From an uncultured Eubacteriales bacterium (GTDB lineage: Bacteria; Bacillota; Clostridia; Oscillospirales; RGIG7773): a DNA stretch of 14,281 nt. Below the pieces are notes generated by a model that worked only from the letters and a program-made list of their open reading frames with translations, did no database searches and was not told the origin of the DNA. Location of the stretch: contig CAKTDK010000032.1 in NCBI GenBank assembly GCA_934541205.1, forward strand, positions 1 to 14,281. The letters run 5' to 3'. Made by a program: the position numbers and the translations under genes. Shown in pieces: positions 5,917-12,700 of this stretch (its first letter is position 1; the number at the start of each line of letters is the position of its first letter).

Positions 5917-8028
5917 TTATTCTTCCGTCTTATTATTTTCTTCTTTTGGAAGCGCATCTTTTCTTGAAAGATTTATTCTTCCTTGTCTGTCTTTTTCCAA
6001 AACTTTTACAAGTATTTCATCTCCTTCGGATACAATATCTTCAACCTTTTCAACACGTTTGTTGTCAAGTTTTGAAATATGGACAAGACCTTCTTTTCCC
6101 GGAGCATATTCAACAAAAGCGCCGAAATTCATAATTTTGGTAACCTTGCCTTTAAAAATCTGTCCCGGTTCCGGATCATTAACTATAGCATTAATTATTT
6201 CAACAGCCTTTTCGCCGGCCTCTTTATCAATACAAGCGATATAAATATTTCCATCATCATTAATATCTATTTTTACGCCGGTTTCAGCAACTATTCTCTG
6301 TATAACTTTTCCGCCCTGGCCTATAACTTCACGAATTTTATCAACATCAATAGTCATATTAAGCATTTTAGGTGCATATTTTGAAACTTCATCACGAGGC
6401 TTATCAATAATTTTAGCCATAACATCATCAAGAATATAATATCTTGCGTCTCTTGTTTTATAAATAGCTTCCTCAATAACCTCATTAGGCAACCCTTTTA
6501 TCTTAATATCCATTTGAATAGCAGTAATACCTTTTTTTGTACCGCCTACTTTAAAGTCCATATCTCCGAAGAAATCTTCAATTCCCTGAATATCTATCAT
6601 AGTAACCCAGTCTTCACCTTTGGTTACAAGTCCGCAGGAAATACCCGCAACAGGAGCTTTTATAGGAACTCCGGCATCCATAAGCGCAAGCGTTGAACCG
6701 CAGATTGAACCTTGAGAAGTAGAACCGTTGGAAGACAATACTTCCGAAACAAGTCTAATTGCATAAGGAAATTCTTCTTCAGACGGAATAACCGGCTCCA
6801 ACGCTCTTTCTGCAAGCGCGCCATGACCTATTTCACGTCTGCCGGGACTTCTTGCACTTCTTGCTTCACCCACGGAATACGGCGGAAAATTATAATGATG
6901 CATATATCTTTTTGATTCTTCTTCATCAATACCGTCAAGTCTCTGAACATCGCTTATAGGTCCTAATGTAGCGACAGTAAGAACCTGTGTAAGACCTCTT
7001 TGGAAAAGTCCCGTACCATGTGCTCTCGGCAATAATCCAACTTCGCCTGACAAAGGACGTATCTGATCAAGAGTTCTTCCGTCAACACGTTTTCCTTCAT
7101 CAAAGATCCAACCTCTTACGGTTTCTTTTTGTAACTTATATAAACATTCTCCTATTGCGGCAGACATTTCAGGATATTTTTCTTCAAAATGATTATTAAC
7201 ATCTTCAAGAACAGCCGCTACTTTATCATCTCTTGTCTGTTTATCGACAGTATCCAAAGCATCTTTTAAAGCGTCAATACAGTATGATTTTATATCTTCG
7301 TACATATCATGATCCACTTCAAAGCTTTCGTAAGAGAATTTTTCTTTCCCGATTTCAGACTGAATGTTTTTTATAAATGCAACAAGCTCTTTTATTACCT
7401 CATGAGCTTTAAAAATACCTTTTATAACAATATCCTCAGGAACTTCATTTGCTCCCGCTTCAATCATACAAACTCTTTCGGAAGTTGCGGCAACAGTCAT
7501 ATTAAGATCGGATTTTGTCCTTTGTTCCAATGTGGGATTAATAACTATTTCATTTTCAACAAGTCCAACATTAACCCCTCCGATAGGACCGTCAAAAGGA
7601 ATATCCGAAATAGACAAAGCTGCAGAAGCCGCAATCATTCCCGCAATTTCGGGAGAATTATCTGGATCAACAGATAAAACAGTAACGGCAACAACAACGT
7701 CATTTCTTAAATCCTTTGGAAACAAAGGACGTATAGGTCTGTCTATTAAACGTGAAGCAAGAATAGCCTTTTCCGAAGGTCTCCCCTCTCTTTTTAAATA
7801 ACCTCCCGGTATTTTGCCAACAGAATACATTCTCTCTTCAAAATCAACTGCCAGCGGGAAAAAATCAATTCCCTCCCTTGGCTGTTTTGATGCTGTTACA
7901 TTAGCCATTACAACAGTTTCACCGTATCTTACGGTAACAGAACCGTTAGCAAGAGCAGCAAATTTTCCTGTTTCAATAACAAGCTTTCTTCCTGCCAATG
8001 TTGTTTCATAAACTTTAAATTCTGACAT
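5917..8028 (-). CDS. pnp: Polyribonucleotide nucleotidyltransferase (PNPase)
   Basis: PNPase degrades RNA 3'-to-5' by phosphorolysis and can add tails in reverse, as a homotrimer and degradosome partner. I start it at ATG 8026-8028, ten bases after GGAGG (8037-8041); an in-frame TTG at 8043 overlaps that ribosome binding site and is rejected. This gives 703 residues. Order: first RNase PH core (about 1-145, with 'EGRPSEKAILASRLIDRPIRPLF'-type sequence), helical linker, second RNase PH core (about 310-540) with 'GSTSQGSICGSTLALMDAGV' and the catalytic acidic segment 'GIEDFFGDMDFKVGGT', KH domain with GQGG (about 575-580) and a C-terminal S1 domain (KGKVTKIMNFGAFVEYAPG). It is intact. It follows rpsO, the classical arrangement, with a large hairpin in its leader suggestive of autoregulation. 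Confidence 0.98.
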   Translation of the reverse strand: MSEFKVYETTLAGRKLVIETGKFAALANGSVTVRYGETVVMANVTASKQPREGIDFFPLAVDFEERMYSVGKIPGGYLKREGRPSEKAILASRLIDRPIRPLFPKDLRNDVVVAVTVLSVDPDNSPEIAGMIAASAALSISDIPFDGPIGGVNVGLVENEIVINPTLEQRTKSDLNMTVAATSERVCMIEAGANEVPEDIVIKGIFKAHEVIKELVAFIKNIQSEIGKEKFSYESFEVDHDMYEDIKSYCIDALKDALDTVDKQTRDDKVAAVLEDVNNHFEEKYPEMSAAIGECLYKLQKETVRGWIFDEGKRVDGRTLDQIRPLSGEVGLLPRAHGTGLFQRGLTQVLTVATLGPISDVQRLDGIDEEESKRYMHHYNFPPYSVGEARSARSPGRREIGHGALAERALEPVIPSEEEFPYAIRLVSEVLSSNGSTSQGSICGSTLALMDAGVPIKAPVAGISCGLVTKGEDWVTMIDIQGIEDFFGDMDFKVGGTKKGITAIQMDIKIKGLPNEVIEEAIYKTRDARYYILDDVMAKIIDKPRDEVSKYAPKMLNMTIDVDKIREVIGQGGKVIQRIVAETGVKIDINDDGNIYIACIDKEAGEKAVEIINAIVNDPEPGQIFKGKVTKIMNFGAFVEYAPGKEGLVHISKLDNKRVEKVEDIVSEGDEILVKVLEKDRQGRINLSRKDALPKEENNKTEE

Positions 8029-8056
8029 AAAAATTTCCTCCAAAATATTATTTAAG

Positions 8057-8135
8057 GAGCAGTAAGAGCTTTAGCACTTTAAAAACATTAAACATATCAA
8101 TGCCTTTAAACTGCTAAAGATATGCTGTACTGCTC
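8057..8135 (-). promoter_or_regulatory. Long hairpin in the pnp 5' leader, candidate PNPase autoregulatory element
   Basis: The rpsO-pnp gap can fold into one long stem. GAGCAGTA (8057-8064) pairs with TACTGCTC (8128-8135), CTTTAGCACTTTAAA (8069-8083) pairs with 8105-8119 at 14 of 15 positions, and CATT/AATG (8086-8089/8099-8102) closes the top. It lies just 5' of the pnp ribosome binding site. In E. coli an RNase III-cleaved hairpin in the same place lets PNPase repress its own mRNA. The fold is read from the sequence; the function is by analogy. Confidence 0.55.
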
Positions 8136-8155
8136 ACTTATTGACAAACAAACCA

Positions 8156-8196
8156 AAAAGGGTAAAAGCATTTTATAAAAATGCCTTCACCCTTTT
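8156..8196 (-). terminator. rpsO terminator/attenuator
   Basis: The 19-base arms 8156-8174 and 8178-8196 surround a three-base loop. The two mismatches seen on the plus strand become G-U pairs in the minus-strand RNA, so the stem is complete only in the direction of rpsO transcription. The downstream arm ends in a T-run. It starts 10 bases after the rpsO stop. Partial read-through would supply pnp, as in other rpsO-pnp operons. Confidence 0.75.
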
Positions 8197-8206
8197 GACT
8201 TTAAGA

Positions 8207-8470
8207 TTACTTTCTGATACCAAGCTTTTTGATAATAGCACGATATCTTTCAATATCAACTTTAGTAAGATAGTTCAAAAGATTTCTTCTTTTACCAACC
8301 ATCTGCAAAAGTCCCCTTCTTGAATGATGGTCATGAGTATGAACTTTAAGATGTTCAGTAAGTTCGTTAATTCTTTCTGTAAGAATAGCGATTTGTACTT
8401 CGGGAGAACCTGTATCTCCTTCATGACGCGCGTTGTCTAAAATAATCTCTGTTTTTCTTTCTTTTAACAT
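8207..8470 (-). CDS. rpsO: 30S ribosomal protein S15
   Basis: The 87-residue protein contains the unmistakable S15 blocks 'HEGDTGSPEVQIAILTERIN' (residues 16-35), 'HTHDHHSRRGLL' and 'ERYRAIIKKLGIRK' at the end. S15 binds the central domain of 16S rRNA early in 30S assembly. The ATG (8468-8470) follows GGAGGTGAAA at good spacing. The normal family length is 88-89 residues. It has its own sigma-A promoter and a structured leader in which the ribosome binding site can be masked, as expected for S15 autoregulation. It heads the rpsO-pnp-yebC group. Confidence 0.98.
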   Translation of the reverse strand: MLKERKTEIILDNARHEGDTGSPEVQIAILTERINELTEHLKVHTHDHHSRRGLLQMVGKRRNLLNYLTKVDIERYRAIIKKLGIRK

Positions 8471-8577
8471 AAAAATTTCACCTCCGTAATTATTTGATAC
8501 GCCGTTACCTGAAAACAGGGCGGGTGAACCCCTATAAAAAGGCTTTAATCCACAGTTTTAAGGTAAGGTAATACGCA
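8471..8577 (-). promoter_or_regulatory. rpsO leader with Shine-Dalgarno-masking pairing (S15 autoregulation candidate)
   Basis: In the leader RNA the segment UUCACC (from 8523-8528) is perfectly complementary to GGUGAA of the Shine-Dalgarno region (8477-8482). Between them is a hairpin CCTG-TTTT-CAGG (8508-8519), and further stems (TTACC with GGTAA) join 8505-8509 to either of two GGTAA copies at 8562-8571. That makes a pseudoknot-capable leader, comparable in logic to known S15 leaders. I cannot assign it to a particular Rfam class by eye. Confidence 0.5.
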
Positions 8578-8583
8578 AAAAAG

Positions 8584-8612
8584 ATTATATCATATTTACA
8601 ATTATTTGTAAA
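8584..8612 (-). promoter_or_regulatory. Sigma-A promoter of rpsO-pnp-yebC
   Basis: On the minus strand, TTTACA (8607-8612), a 17-base spacer and TATAAT (8584-8589). The predicted start near 8577 gives a leader of about 107 bases. No terminator is visible between the upstream lipoprotein gene, whose stop is at 8621, and this promoter, so some read-through is possible. Confidence 0.75.
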
Positions 8613-8620
8613 CCCTGATT

Positions 8621-9190
8621 TTATTTTATGCTTTCAAGAACTACTCCGTCTCCTAAATAAGATATATTAATAGCCATTCCGTCATAAAATCCGTAATATA
8701 TGGTAGTAGTTATATCTAAATTTCCTGTTTTCATAGAATAAACTCTTTTTTCAAAGTCAATATTTCCTATTTTTTCTTTTGAAGAATCCGATTCTACAGT
8801 AACGTCTTTTACAGTTGAATATGTCTCATCATAGCCTTTAAAAAAATCCTCTGCCGATTTTTTATCTTTTAAAGCCATAGCGCATAAATAATGATCGCTG
8901 CTGTTTGCCATACCCGAAGAATATGCAAATATAAATGAACCGTCTTTAGCTTTTTTATAAATATCGTCTTCAACATTTGAAGAATTATATACTTCATTTT
9001 CTATTTCAGAAGTAGTGTAAAAAACCTCTCCGCTGGGAACTGTTATGCGAATCCCCATGTCTTTATTTTCAAATACATTTCCGGATATTTCGCAGCCTTT
9101 TTCAATTTTTTCAAAATTTGCTTTTGAAGAACACCCGGAAAAGCTAAAGATAATGATAAAACACATTAATACAACTGTAACTTTCTTCAT
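8621..9190 (-). CDS. Putative lipoprotein of unknown function
   Basis: This 189-residue protein begins with a type II signal peptide: MKK, a hydrophobic core of about 14 residues and the lipobox-like FSGC ending at Cys20, so the mature protein is probably lipid-anchored on the outer face of the membrane. The remainder is a soluble domain with several beta-strand-like segments (DMGIRITVPSGEVFYTT, GNLDITTTIYYGFYDGMAIN), similar in general style to small Firmicute lipoproteins of the PsbP/DUF-type, but I recognise no specific family. It has its own promoter (9227-9255) and GGGGAGA 11 bases before the ATG. It lies between the terminator of the upstream gene and the rpsO promoter, so it is likely monocistronic. 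Confidence 0.8.
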   Translation of the reverse strand: MKKVTVVLMCFIIIFSFSGCSSKANFEKIEKGCEISGNVFENKDMGIRITVPSGEVFYTTSEIENEVYNSSNVEDDIYKKAKDGSFIFAYSSGMANSSDHYLCAMALKDKKSAEDFFKGYDETYSTVKDVTVESDSSKEKIGNIDFEKRVYSMKTGNLDITTTIYYGFYDGMAINISYLGDGVVLESIK

Positions 9191-9226
9191 AATTTAATGT
9201 CTCCCCTTAAAAATCCTGTAATATTT

Positions 9227-9255
9227 ATTATATATTATTACCAAAAAATAATCAA
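9227..9255 (-). promoter_or_regulatory. Promoter of the lipoprotein gene
   Basis: On the minus strand, TTGATT (9250-9255), a 17-base spacer and TATAAT (9227-9232). It sits directly after the terminator of the preceding gene and about 37 bases before the lipoprotein ATG. Confidence 0.65.
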
Positions 9256-9265
9256 GGTTATCTAA

Positions 9266-9305
9266 AAAAATAAATTACAGAGAAAAATCCCTGTAATTTA
9301 TTTTT
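9266..9305 (-). terminator. Intrinsic terminator downstream of the frameshifted membrane protein gene
   Basis: The 15-base arms at 9266-9280 and 9291-9305 are perfectly complementary. In minus-strand RNA the stem continues through CAGGGA/TCTCTG with one G-U pair around a TTTT loop, and it is followed by seven T residues. It begins 12 bases after a TAA (9318-9320) that ends the alternative reading frame of the upstream gene, supporting that TAA as the original stop. Confidence 0.8.
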
Positions 9306-9375
9306 AACAATTTAAATTTATACAATAATAATTATCAAAAGTATAATAGGAGCTATAGAAAAAACATATCCACAT

Positions 9376-10020
9376 TTAATCAGCCATCCGCCTGATTTGT
9401 CCCGTGAATTTAAAATCTTTGAAAATATTATACTTGTCAATGCCAAAACAAATCGTTGTGATAACAATATACTTAATAAAATCTTTGAATTCTATAATAG
9501 AATTCTTTTTTTCTGTTATGGTATCCAAAAGCAAAAGCTCTTCTTTTTCTTTTTCACCGATCTTACCGTTTTCAAATGTTGCCTCCGGCATTTGTAAAAA
9601 AAATTCTTCACGCTCCTGTGTTGTCATCATATAAGCTTTTGAATGAAGGTATTCAGTATGATATGCTATAACTTTTCCGTCGCTGTGAGTAATATTAACA
9701 TACTTTCCGCCGATTGTTATTTCGTTATCGGGATCATAAACATCGTAATCTCTTCGAAAGGATACTTTTTTGCCGTTTGGAAGCAGTACATAAAAATTAC
9801 CGCAAAAAAACGGATAGAAATTATTAGGACGAGCCTTTTCTTCATATTCTGCACTGATAGTTTTGTCTTTAGACTTCAAAACCACACCGGCAAAATTAGA
9901 TGACATAAAAATATAACGATCGTTTTCAAAAACCAATGTAGATTTTTTACAATATATCAATAATCCAGTAACAATCTCCAATACAAATATTGCACTTAAA
10001 ATAATAATATGCTTTTTCAT
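9376..10020 (-). CDS. Two-helix membrane protein of unknown function, C-terminus frameshifted
   Basis: As read, the protein has 214 residues. One N-terminal helix (residues 4-23, IIILSAIFVLEIVTGLLIY) leads into an extracytoplasmic-looking beta-rich domain (PNGKKVSFRRDYDVYDPDN) and a charged stretch (EKEKEELLLLD), then a second hydrophobic segment (FIKYIVITTI) that ends abruptly in a polar tail. Dropping one T in the run at 9450-9452 restores a better protein. Residue 190 is then followed by VLALTSIIFSKIL, completing the helix, then a short loop and a third helix, SIAPIILLIIIIV, ending at TAA 9318-9320. That is exactly 233 residues, 12 bases from a strong terminator. So this is either a recent frameshift or a base-calling error. 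I recognise no family. Its start lacks a well-spaced ribosome binding site (GAGAGTGGAG abuts the ATG). Confidence 0.65.
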   Translation of the reverse strand: MKKHIIILSAIFVLEIVTGLLIYCKKSTLVFENDRYIFMSSNFAGVVLKSKDKTISAEYEEKARPNNFYPFFCGNFYVLLPNGKKVSFRRDYDVYDPDNEITIGGKYVNITHSDGKVIAYHTEYLHSKAYMMTTQEREEFFLQMPEATFENGKIGEKEKEELLLLDTITEKKNSIIEFKDFIKYIVITTICFGIDKYNIFKDFKFTGQIRRMAD

Positions 10021-10097
10021 ACTCCACTCTCATAAATATAAATTATAATATTTATACAATACCATATTATATAAATAAAATCAACTATATTATCAAA

Positions 10098-12155
10098 TTA
10101 TATCTTTTTTCTGAGTATTCTCACAGAATTTGCAACCGCTATTAAAGACACCCCAACATCAGCAATAACTGCAAGCCACATACTGCTTATGCCGAAAAGT
10201 CCCAAAGCCATAATAACAGCTTTTACCGAAAGTGCAAAAGCAATATTTATCTTAACAGTATTTGATGCGACTTTTGCCAAAGTAAAAAGTTTTGAAACAC
10301 CTTTCAAATCATCGTCCATCAAAACAACATCTGACGCATTTATAGCAGCGTCGCTTCCGGCATTTCCCATTGAAATTCCCAAATCACTTGCCATAAGAAC
10401 CGGTGCGTCATTAATTCCGTCACCGACAAAAGCAACATTTTCCCCTGATGTCTTTAATTCCTTTATTTTGTTTACCTTATCTTCAGGAAGAAGCCTGCCA
10501 AAAGCAATATCAAAATCCAATTTATTTTTTACATCATTTACAACTTCGTCATTATCTCCTGATAATACTATTTTTTTCTTTTTAATAGCTGAAAGAGATG
10601 CTTTGGCATTATCCTTTATTTTATCACTTATTAAAATATATCCTTTATATCTTCCTTCAAAAGCAACATAGCATACAGTACCCACTTCATTGCATTCTTC
10701 AAAAGCTATATTATATTTTTTCATAAGTTTATCGTTTCCGATAAGAATTTCTTTTCCGTCTATAATGGCTTCTATTCCATATCCCGATAATTCATTAAGC
10801 CGGCTTTGTTTTAAATTATTGCTGTACTTAAAATAATAAGCCGATATAGCTTTTGCAATAGGATGAGTGGAATATCCTTCAACTTCGGATAAATAAGGAT
10901 AAATATCTTTATCTATATTATCAAAAGAAACCTCAAAAATTCCTTCTGTCAATGTTCCTGTTTTATCGAATGCAACAGCAGTAATTTTTCTTGCTTTCTC
11001 AAGAGCCTCGCCGCTTTTAATAAGCATATTCATTTTTGCACCTTTTCCTATAGCAGAAAAATATGCAAGAGGCACAGAAATTACAAGAGCGCAGGGACAA
11101 GAAATTACAAGAAACGTTAAAGCGGCAGATATATAAGTTCCGAACGTTCCCCATCCCAAAAGAGGAGGAATTACAGCTACAAGCAAAGCAAAAGCGCAAA
11201 CTATGGGAGTATAATATTTCGCAAATTTTGTTATAAACTTTTCACTTTTGCTTTTTTTCTTTTCAAGTGAATTAACAAGCTCAATAATCTTGCTTGCGGT
11301 ACTGTTTTTATAATCTGCAGTAACTTTTGCCTTCAAAACGCTGTCTCCGTTAATATATCCTGATAATACGGCATCGCCCTTTTTTATTTTTCGGGGAACA
11401 CTTTCACCTGTTATTGCAAAAGTGTTTACAAACCCCTCGCTGTTTTCCAAAACACAGTCAAGAGGTATTCTTTCGCCCGGTTTCAGATTTATCAAATCGC
11501 CTGGTTTTATATCTTCCGTTTTTGACTTTATAATTTTTCCGTCTTTTATAAGTTCAACATCACTTACTCTCATATCAAGAGCTTCTTTAACAGATTTTTG
11601 AGAAGTGCTTACTGCCTTGTCTTCCAAAAACTCGCCTATCATAAATAAAAGCATAACGGCAGCAGCTTCCGAGAATTCTCCCAAACAAACAGCGCCAAAT
11701 GAAGCTACTGTCATTAAAAAGTTTTCATCAAATATATTTCCGGACAATAAATTTCTAAAAGTCTTTTTAAAAGGCTCCAATCCCGCGATAATATATACTC
11801 CTATACAAAATATGCTGCCAATAGTCTTTAAAGGTCCGCTAAAAATATGACTTAGCGCAAATCCAACCGCAAAAAAAGCGACAGAAACAATTATTTTTAT
11901 AAGCTTAAAATTTGAACTACTCTCATTTTTTATCTCTTTCGAATAACTTTCTGCTATAAGACCCGGTTCAAACTTATCAATAGCTGTTTGACAAAGAGAA
12001 ACTGCATCTTTTTCACTTATATCTCCCTTTATCATCATCACTTTATCCCCAGCATCAAAATTACAATAGCTTATTTTATCACTGCTTTGAAGATAATTTT
12101 CTATTTTGTTTGTACAATTAGGACAAGTAAGATTAGCTATTCTGACCTTAACCAT
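10098..12155 (-). CDS. cadA: Zn/Cd/Pb-type P1B-ATPase (CadA/ZntA-like)
   Basis: This is an ATP-driven exporter of soft divalent metals through the cytoplasmic membrane. The N-terminal heavy-metal-associated domain carries CPNC (residues 11-14). Membrane helices begin near residue 85. The actuator domain has TGES (249-252). The transport motif is CPC (353-355), followed by the conserved 'GAKMNMLIKSGEALE'. The phosphorylation site is DKTGT with Asp397, the nucleotide-binding His-Pro is at 431-432 and the hinge is GDGINDAP (578-585). The last helices contain 'ADVGVS' with Asp667, the acidic residue typical of the Zn/Cd/Pb subgroup rather than the copper subgroup. Its 685 residues are full length. 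AGGAGG is well placed before the ATG, 14 bases after the regulator's stop, so the pair forms one operon. Specificity among Zn, Cd and Pb cannot be fixed by sequence alone. Confidence 0.95.
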   Translation of the reverse strand: MVKVRIANLTCPNCTNKIENYLQSSDKISYCNFDAGDKVMMIKGDISEKDAVSLCQTAIDKFEPGLIAESYSKEIKNESSSNFKLIKIIVSVAFFAVGFALSHIFSGPLKTIGSIFCIGVYIIAGLEPFKKTFRNLLSGNIFDENFLMTVASFGAVCLGEFSEAAAVMLLFMIGEFLEDKAVSTSQKSVKEALDMRVSDVELIKDGKIIKSKTEDIKPGDLINLKPGERIPLDCVLENSEGFVNTFAITGESVPRKIKKGDAVLSGYINGDSVLKAKVTADYKNSTASKIIELVNSLEKKKSKSEKFITKFAKYYTPIVCAFALLVAVIPPLLGWGTFGTYISAALTFLVISCPCALVISVPLAYFSAIGKGAKMNMLIKSGEALEKARKITAVAFDKTGTLTEGIFEVSFDNIDKDIYPYLSEVEGYSTHPIAKAISAYYFKYSNNLKQSRLNELSGYGIEAIIDGKEILIGNDKLMKKYNIAFEECNEVGTVCYVAFEGRYKGYILISDKIKDNAKASLSAIKKKKIVLSGDNDEVVNDVKNKLDFDIAFGRLLPEDKVNKIKELKTSGENVAFVGDGINDAPVLMASDLGISMGNAGSDAAINASDVVLMDDDLKGVSKLFTLAKVASNTVKINIAFALSVKAVIMALGLFGISSMWLAVIADVGVSLIAVANSVRILRKKI

Positions 12156-12169
12156 AAAAATCCTCCTTT

Positions 12170-12529
12170 TTACTTTTCGGATATATGCGCATAAGCGCAG
12201 TTTATAATCTGGCTTATATGTTCGTCTTGAAGGGCATATACAACATTTTTTCCCTCTTTACGGTAAGAAACAAGCCTGTTTGACTTTAATACTCTTAATT
12301 GATGAGAAGTAGCCGAATGAGAAAGTCCGCAGCCTGTCGCTATATCACAAACCTTCATTTCACCCTGCATTAATAAAAACAATATCTTTACCCTGCTATA
12401 ATCAGAAAAAACTCTTAAAAATTCTGATATATCAAGCGCCTCATCATCGCTTGGAAGCATTTTTTTCATCTTTTCGACATTTTTAATATCTGTATAATCA
12501 CAACAATTATGCTCATTAAATTTTTCCAT
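12170..12529 (-). CDS. ArsR/SmtB-family metal-responsive repressor (CadC/CzrA-like)
   Basis: The protein has 119 residues from ATG 12527-12529, preceded by TGAGGT; an upstream TTG at 12541 lies in that ribosome binding site. The winged helix spans about residues 35-100, with 'VFSDYSRVKILFLLMQGEM', recognition helix 'GLSHSATSHQLRVLKSNRLV' and wing 'SYRKEGKNVVYAL'. Candidate metal ligands are an N-terminal HNCCDY cluster, a Cys in 'KVCDIATGC', where CadC has a CVC pair, and a C-terminal helix 'DEHISQIINCAYAHISE' with Asp, His, His and Glu at alpha5-type spacing (D-x-H-x10-H-x2-E). It probably represses its own operon until metal binds. The adjacent P1B-ATPase and a perfect palindrome over the transcription start support this. 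CadC versus CzrA/SmtB type remains open because features of both sites are present. Confidence 0.92.
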   Translation of the reverse strand: MEKFNEHNCCDYTDIKNVEKMKKMLPSDDEALDISEFLRVFSDYSRVKILFLLMQGEMKVCDIATGCGLSHSATSHQLRVLKSNRLVSYRKEGKNVVYALQDEHISQIINCAYAHISEK

Positions 12530-12590
12530 ATTGTACCTCAATTTTTATCCTGTCATAAGACAATTTTTCATTAATAAAAATAATCCCATG

Positions 12591-12616
12591 AATATATGAA
12601 TGTATGTTCATATATT
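12591..12616. promoter_or_regulatory. ArsR/SmtB-type operator
   Basis: A perfect inverted repeat with 10-base arms AATATATGAA and TTCATATATT separated by TGTATG. The core ATATGAA...TTCATAT resembles known SmtB/CzrA/CadC operators. It lies just downstream of the -10 and so covers the expected transcription start, which would block the promoter when the repressor is bound. Confidence 0.8.
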
Positions 12617-12644
12617 ATTATATGCATTTTTTTCAAAATGTCAA
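12617..12644 (-). promoter_or_regulatory. Promoter of the arsR-cadA metal-export operon
   Basis: On the minus strand, TTGACA (12639-12644), a 16-base spacer and TATAAT (12617-12622). It is consensus in both hexamers and directly adjoins the operator palindrome, so output should be high once repression is lifted. The leader to the regulator's ATG is about 80 bases. Confidence 0.8.
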
Positions 12645-12658
12645 CACTGTTTCAAAAA

Positions 12659-12689
12659 AAAATTCCTGATTTTAAAAATCAGGAATTTT
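12659..12689 (-). terminator. Terminator of the eight-helix membrane protein gene
   Basis: The arms AAAATTCCTGATTTT (12659-12673) and 12675-12689 are perfect complements. On the minus strand the stem is followed by a run of nine T residues. It lies between the membrane protein stop (12701) and the metal-operon promoter, insulating the two units. Confidence 0.8.
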
Positions 12690-12700
12690 ACATAAAATAT

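Noticed and set aside
5290..8011. Several plus-strand open frames of 60-172 codons across yebC and pnp
   Set aside because: All are antisense to two highly conserved genes, lack start signals and give low-complexity translations.
9600..10020. Promoter just upstream of the frameshifted membrane protein (10021-10090)
   Set aside because: Several TATAAT-like strings occur in this AT-rich gap, but none pairs with a convincing -35 at 16-18 bases, so none is reported.
10189..11850. Antisense open frames of up to 160 codons over the P1B-ATPase gene
   Set aside because: They mirror the ATPase codons (Ser/Phe/Ile-rich), with no ribosome binding site and no recognisable motif.
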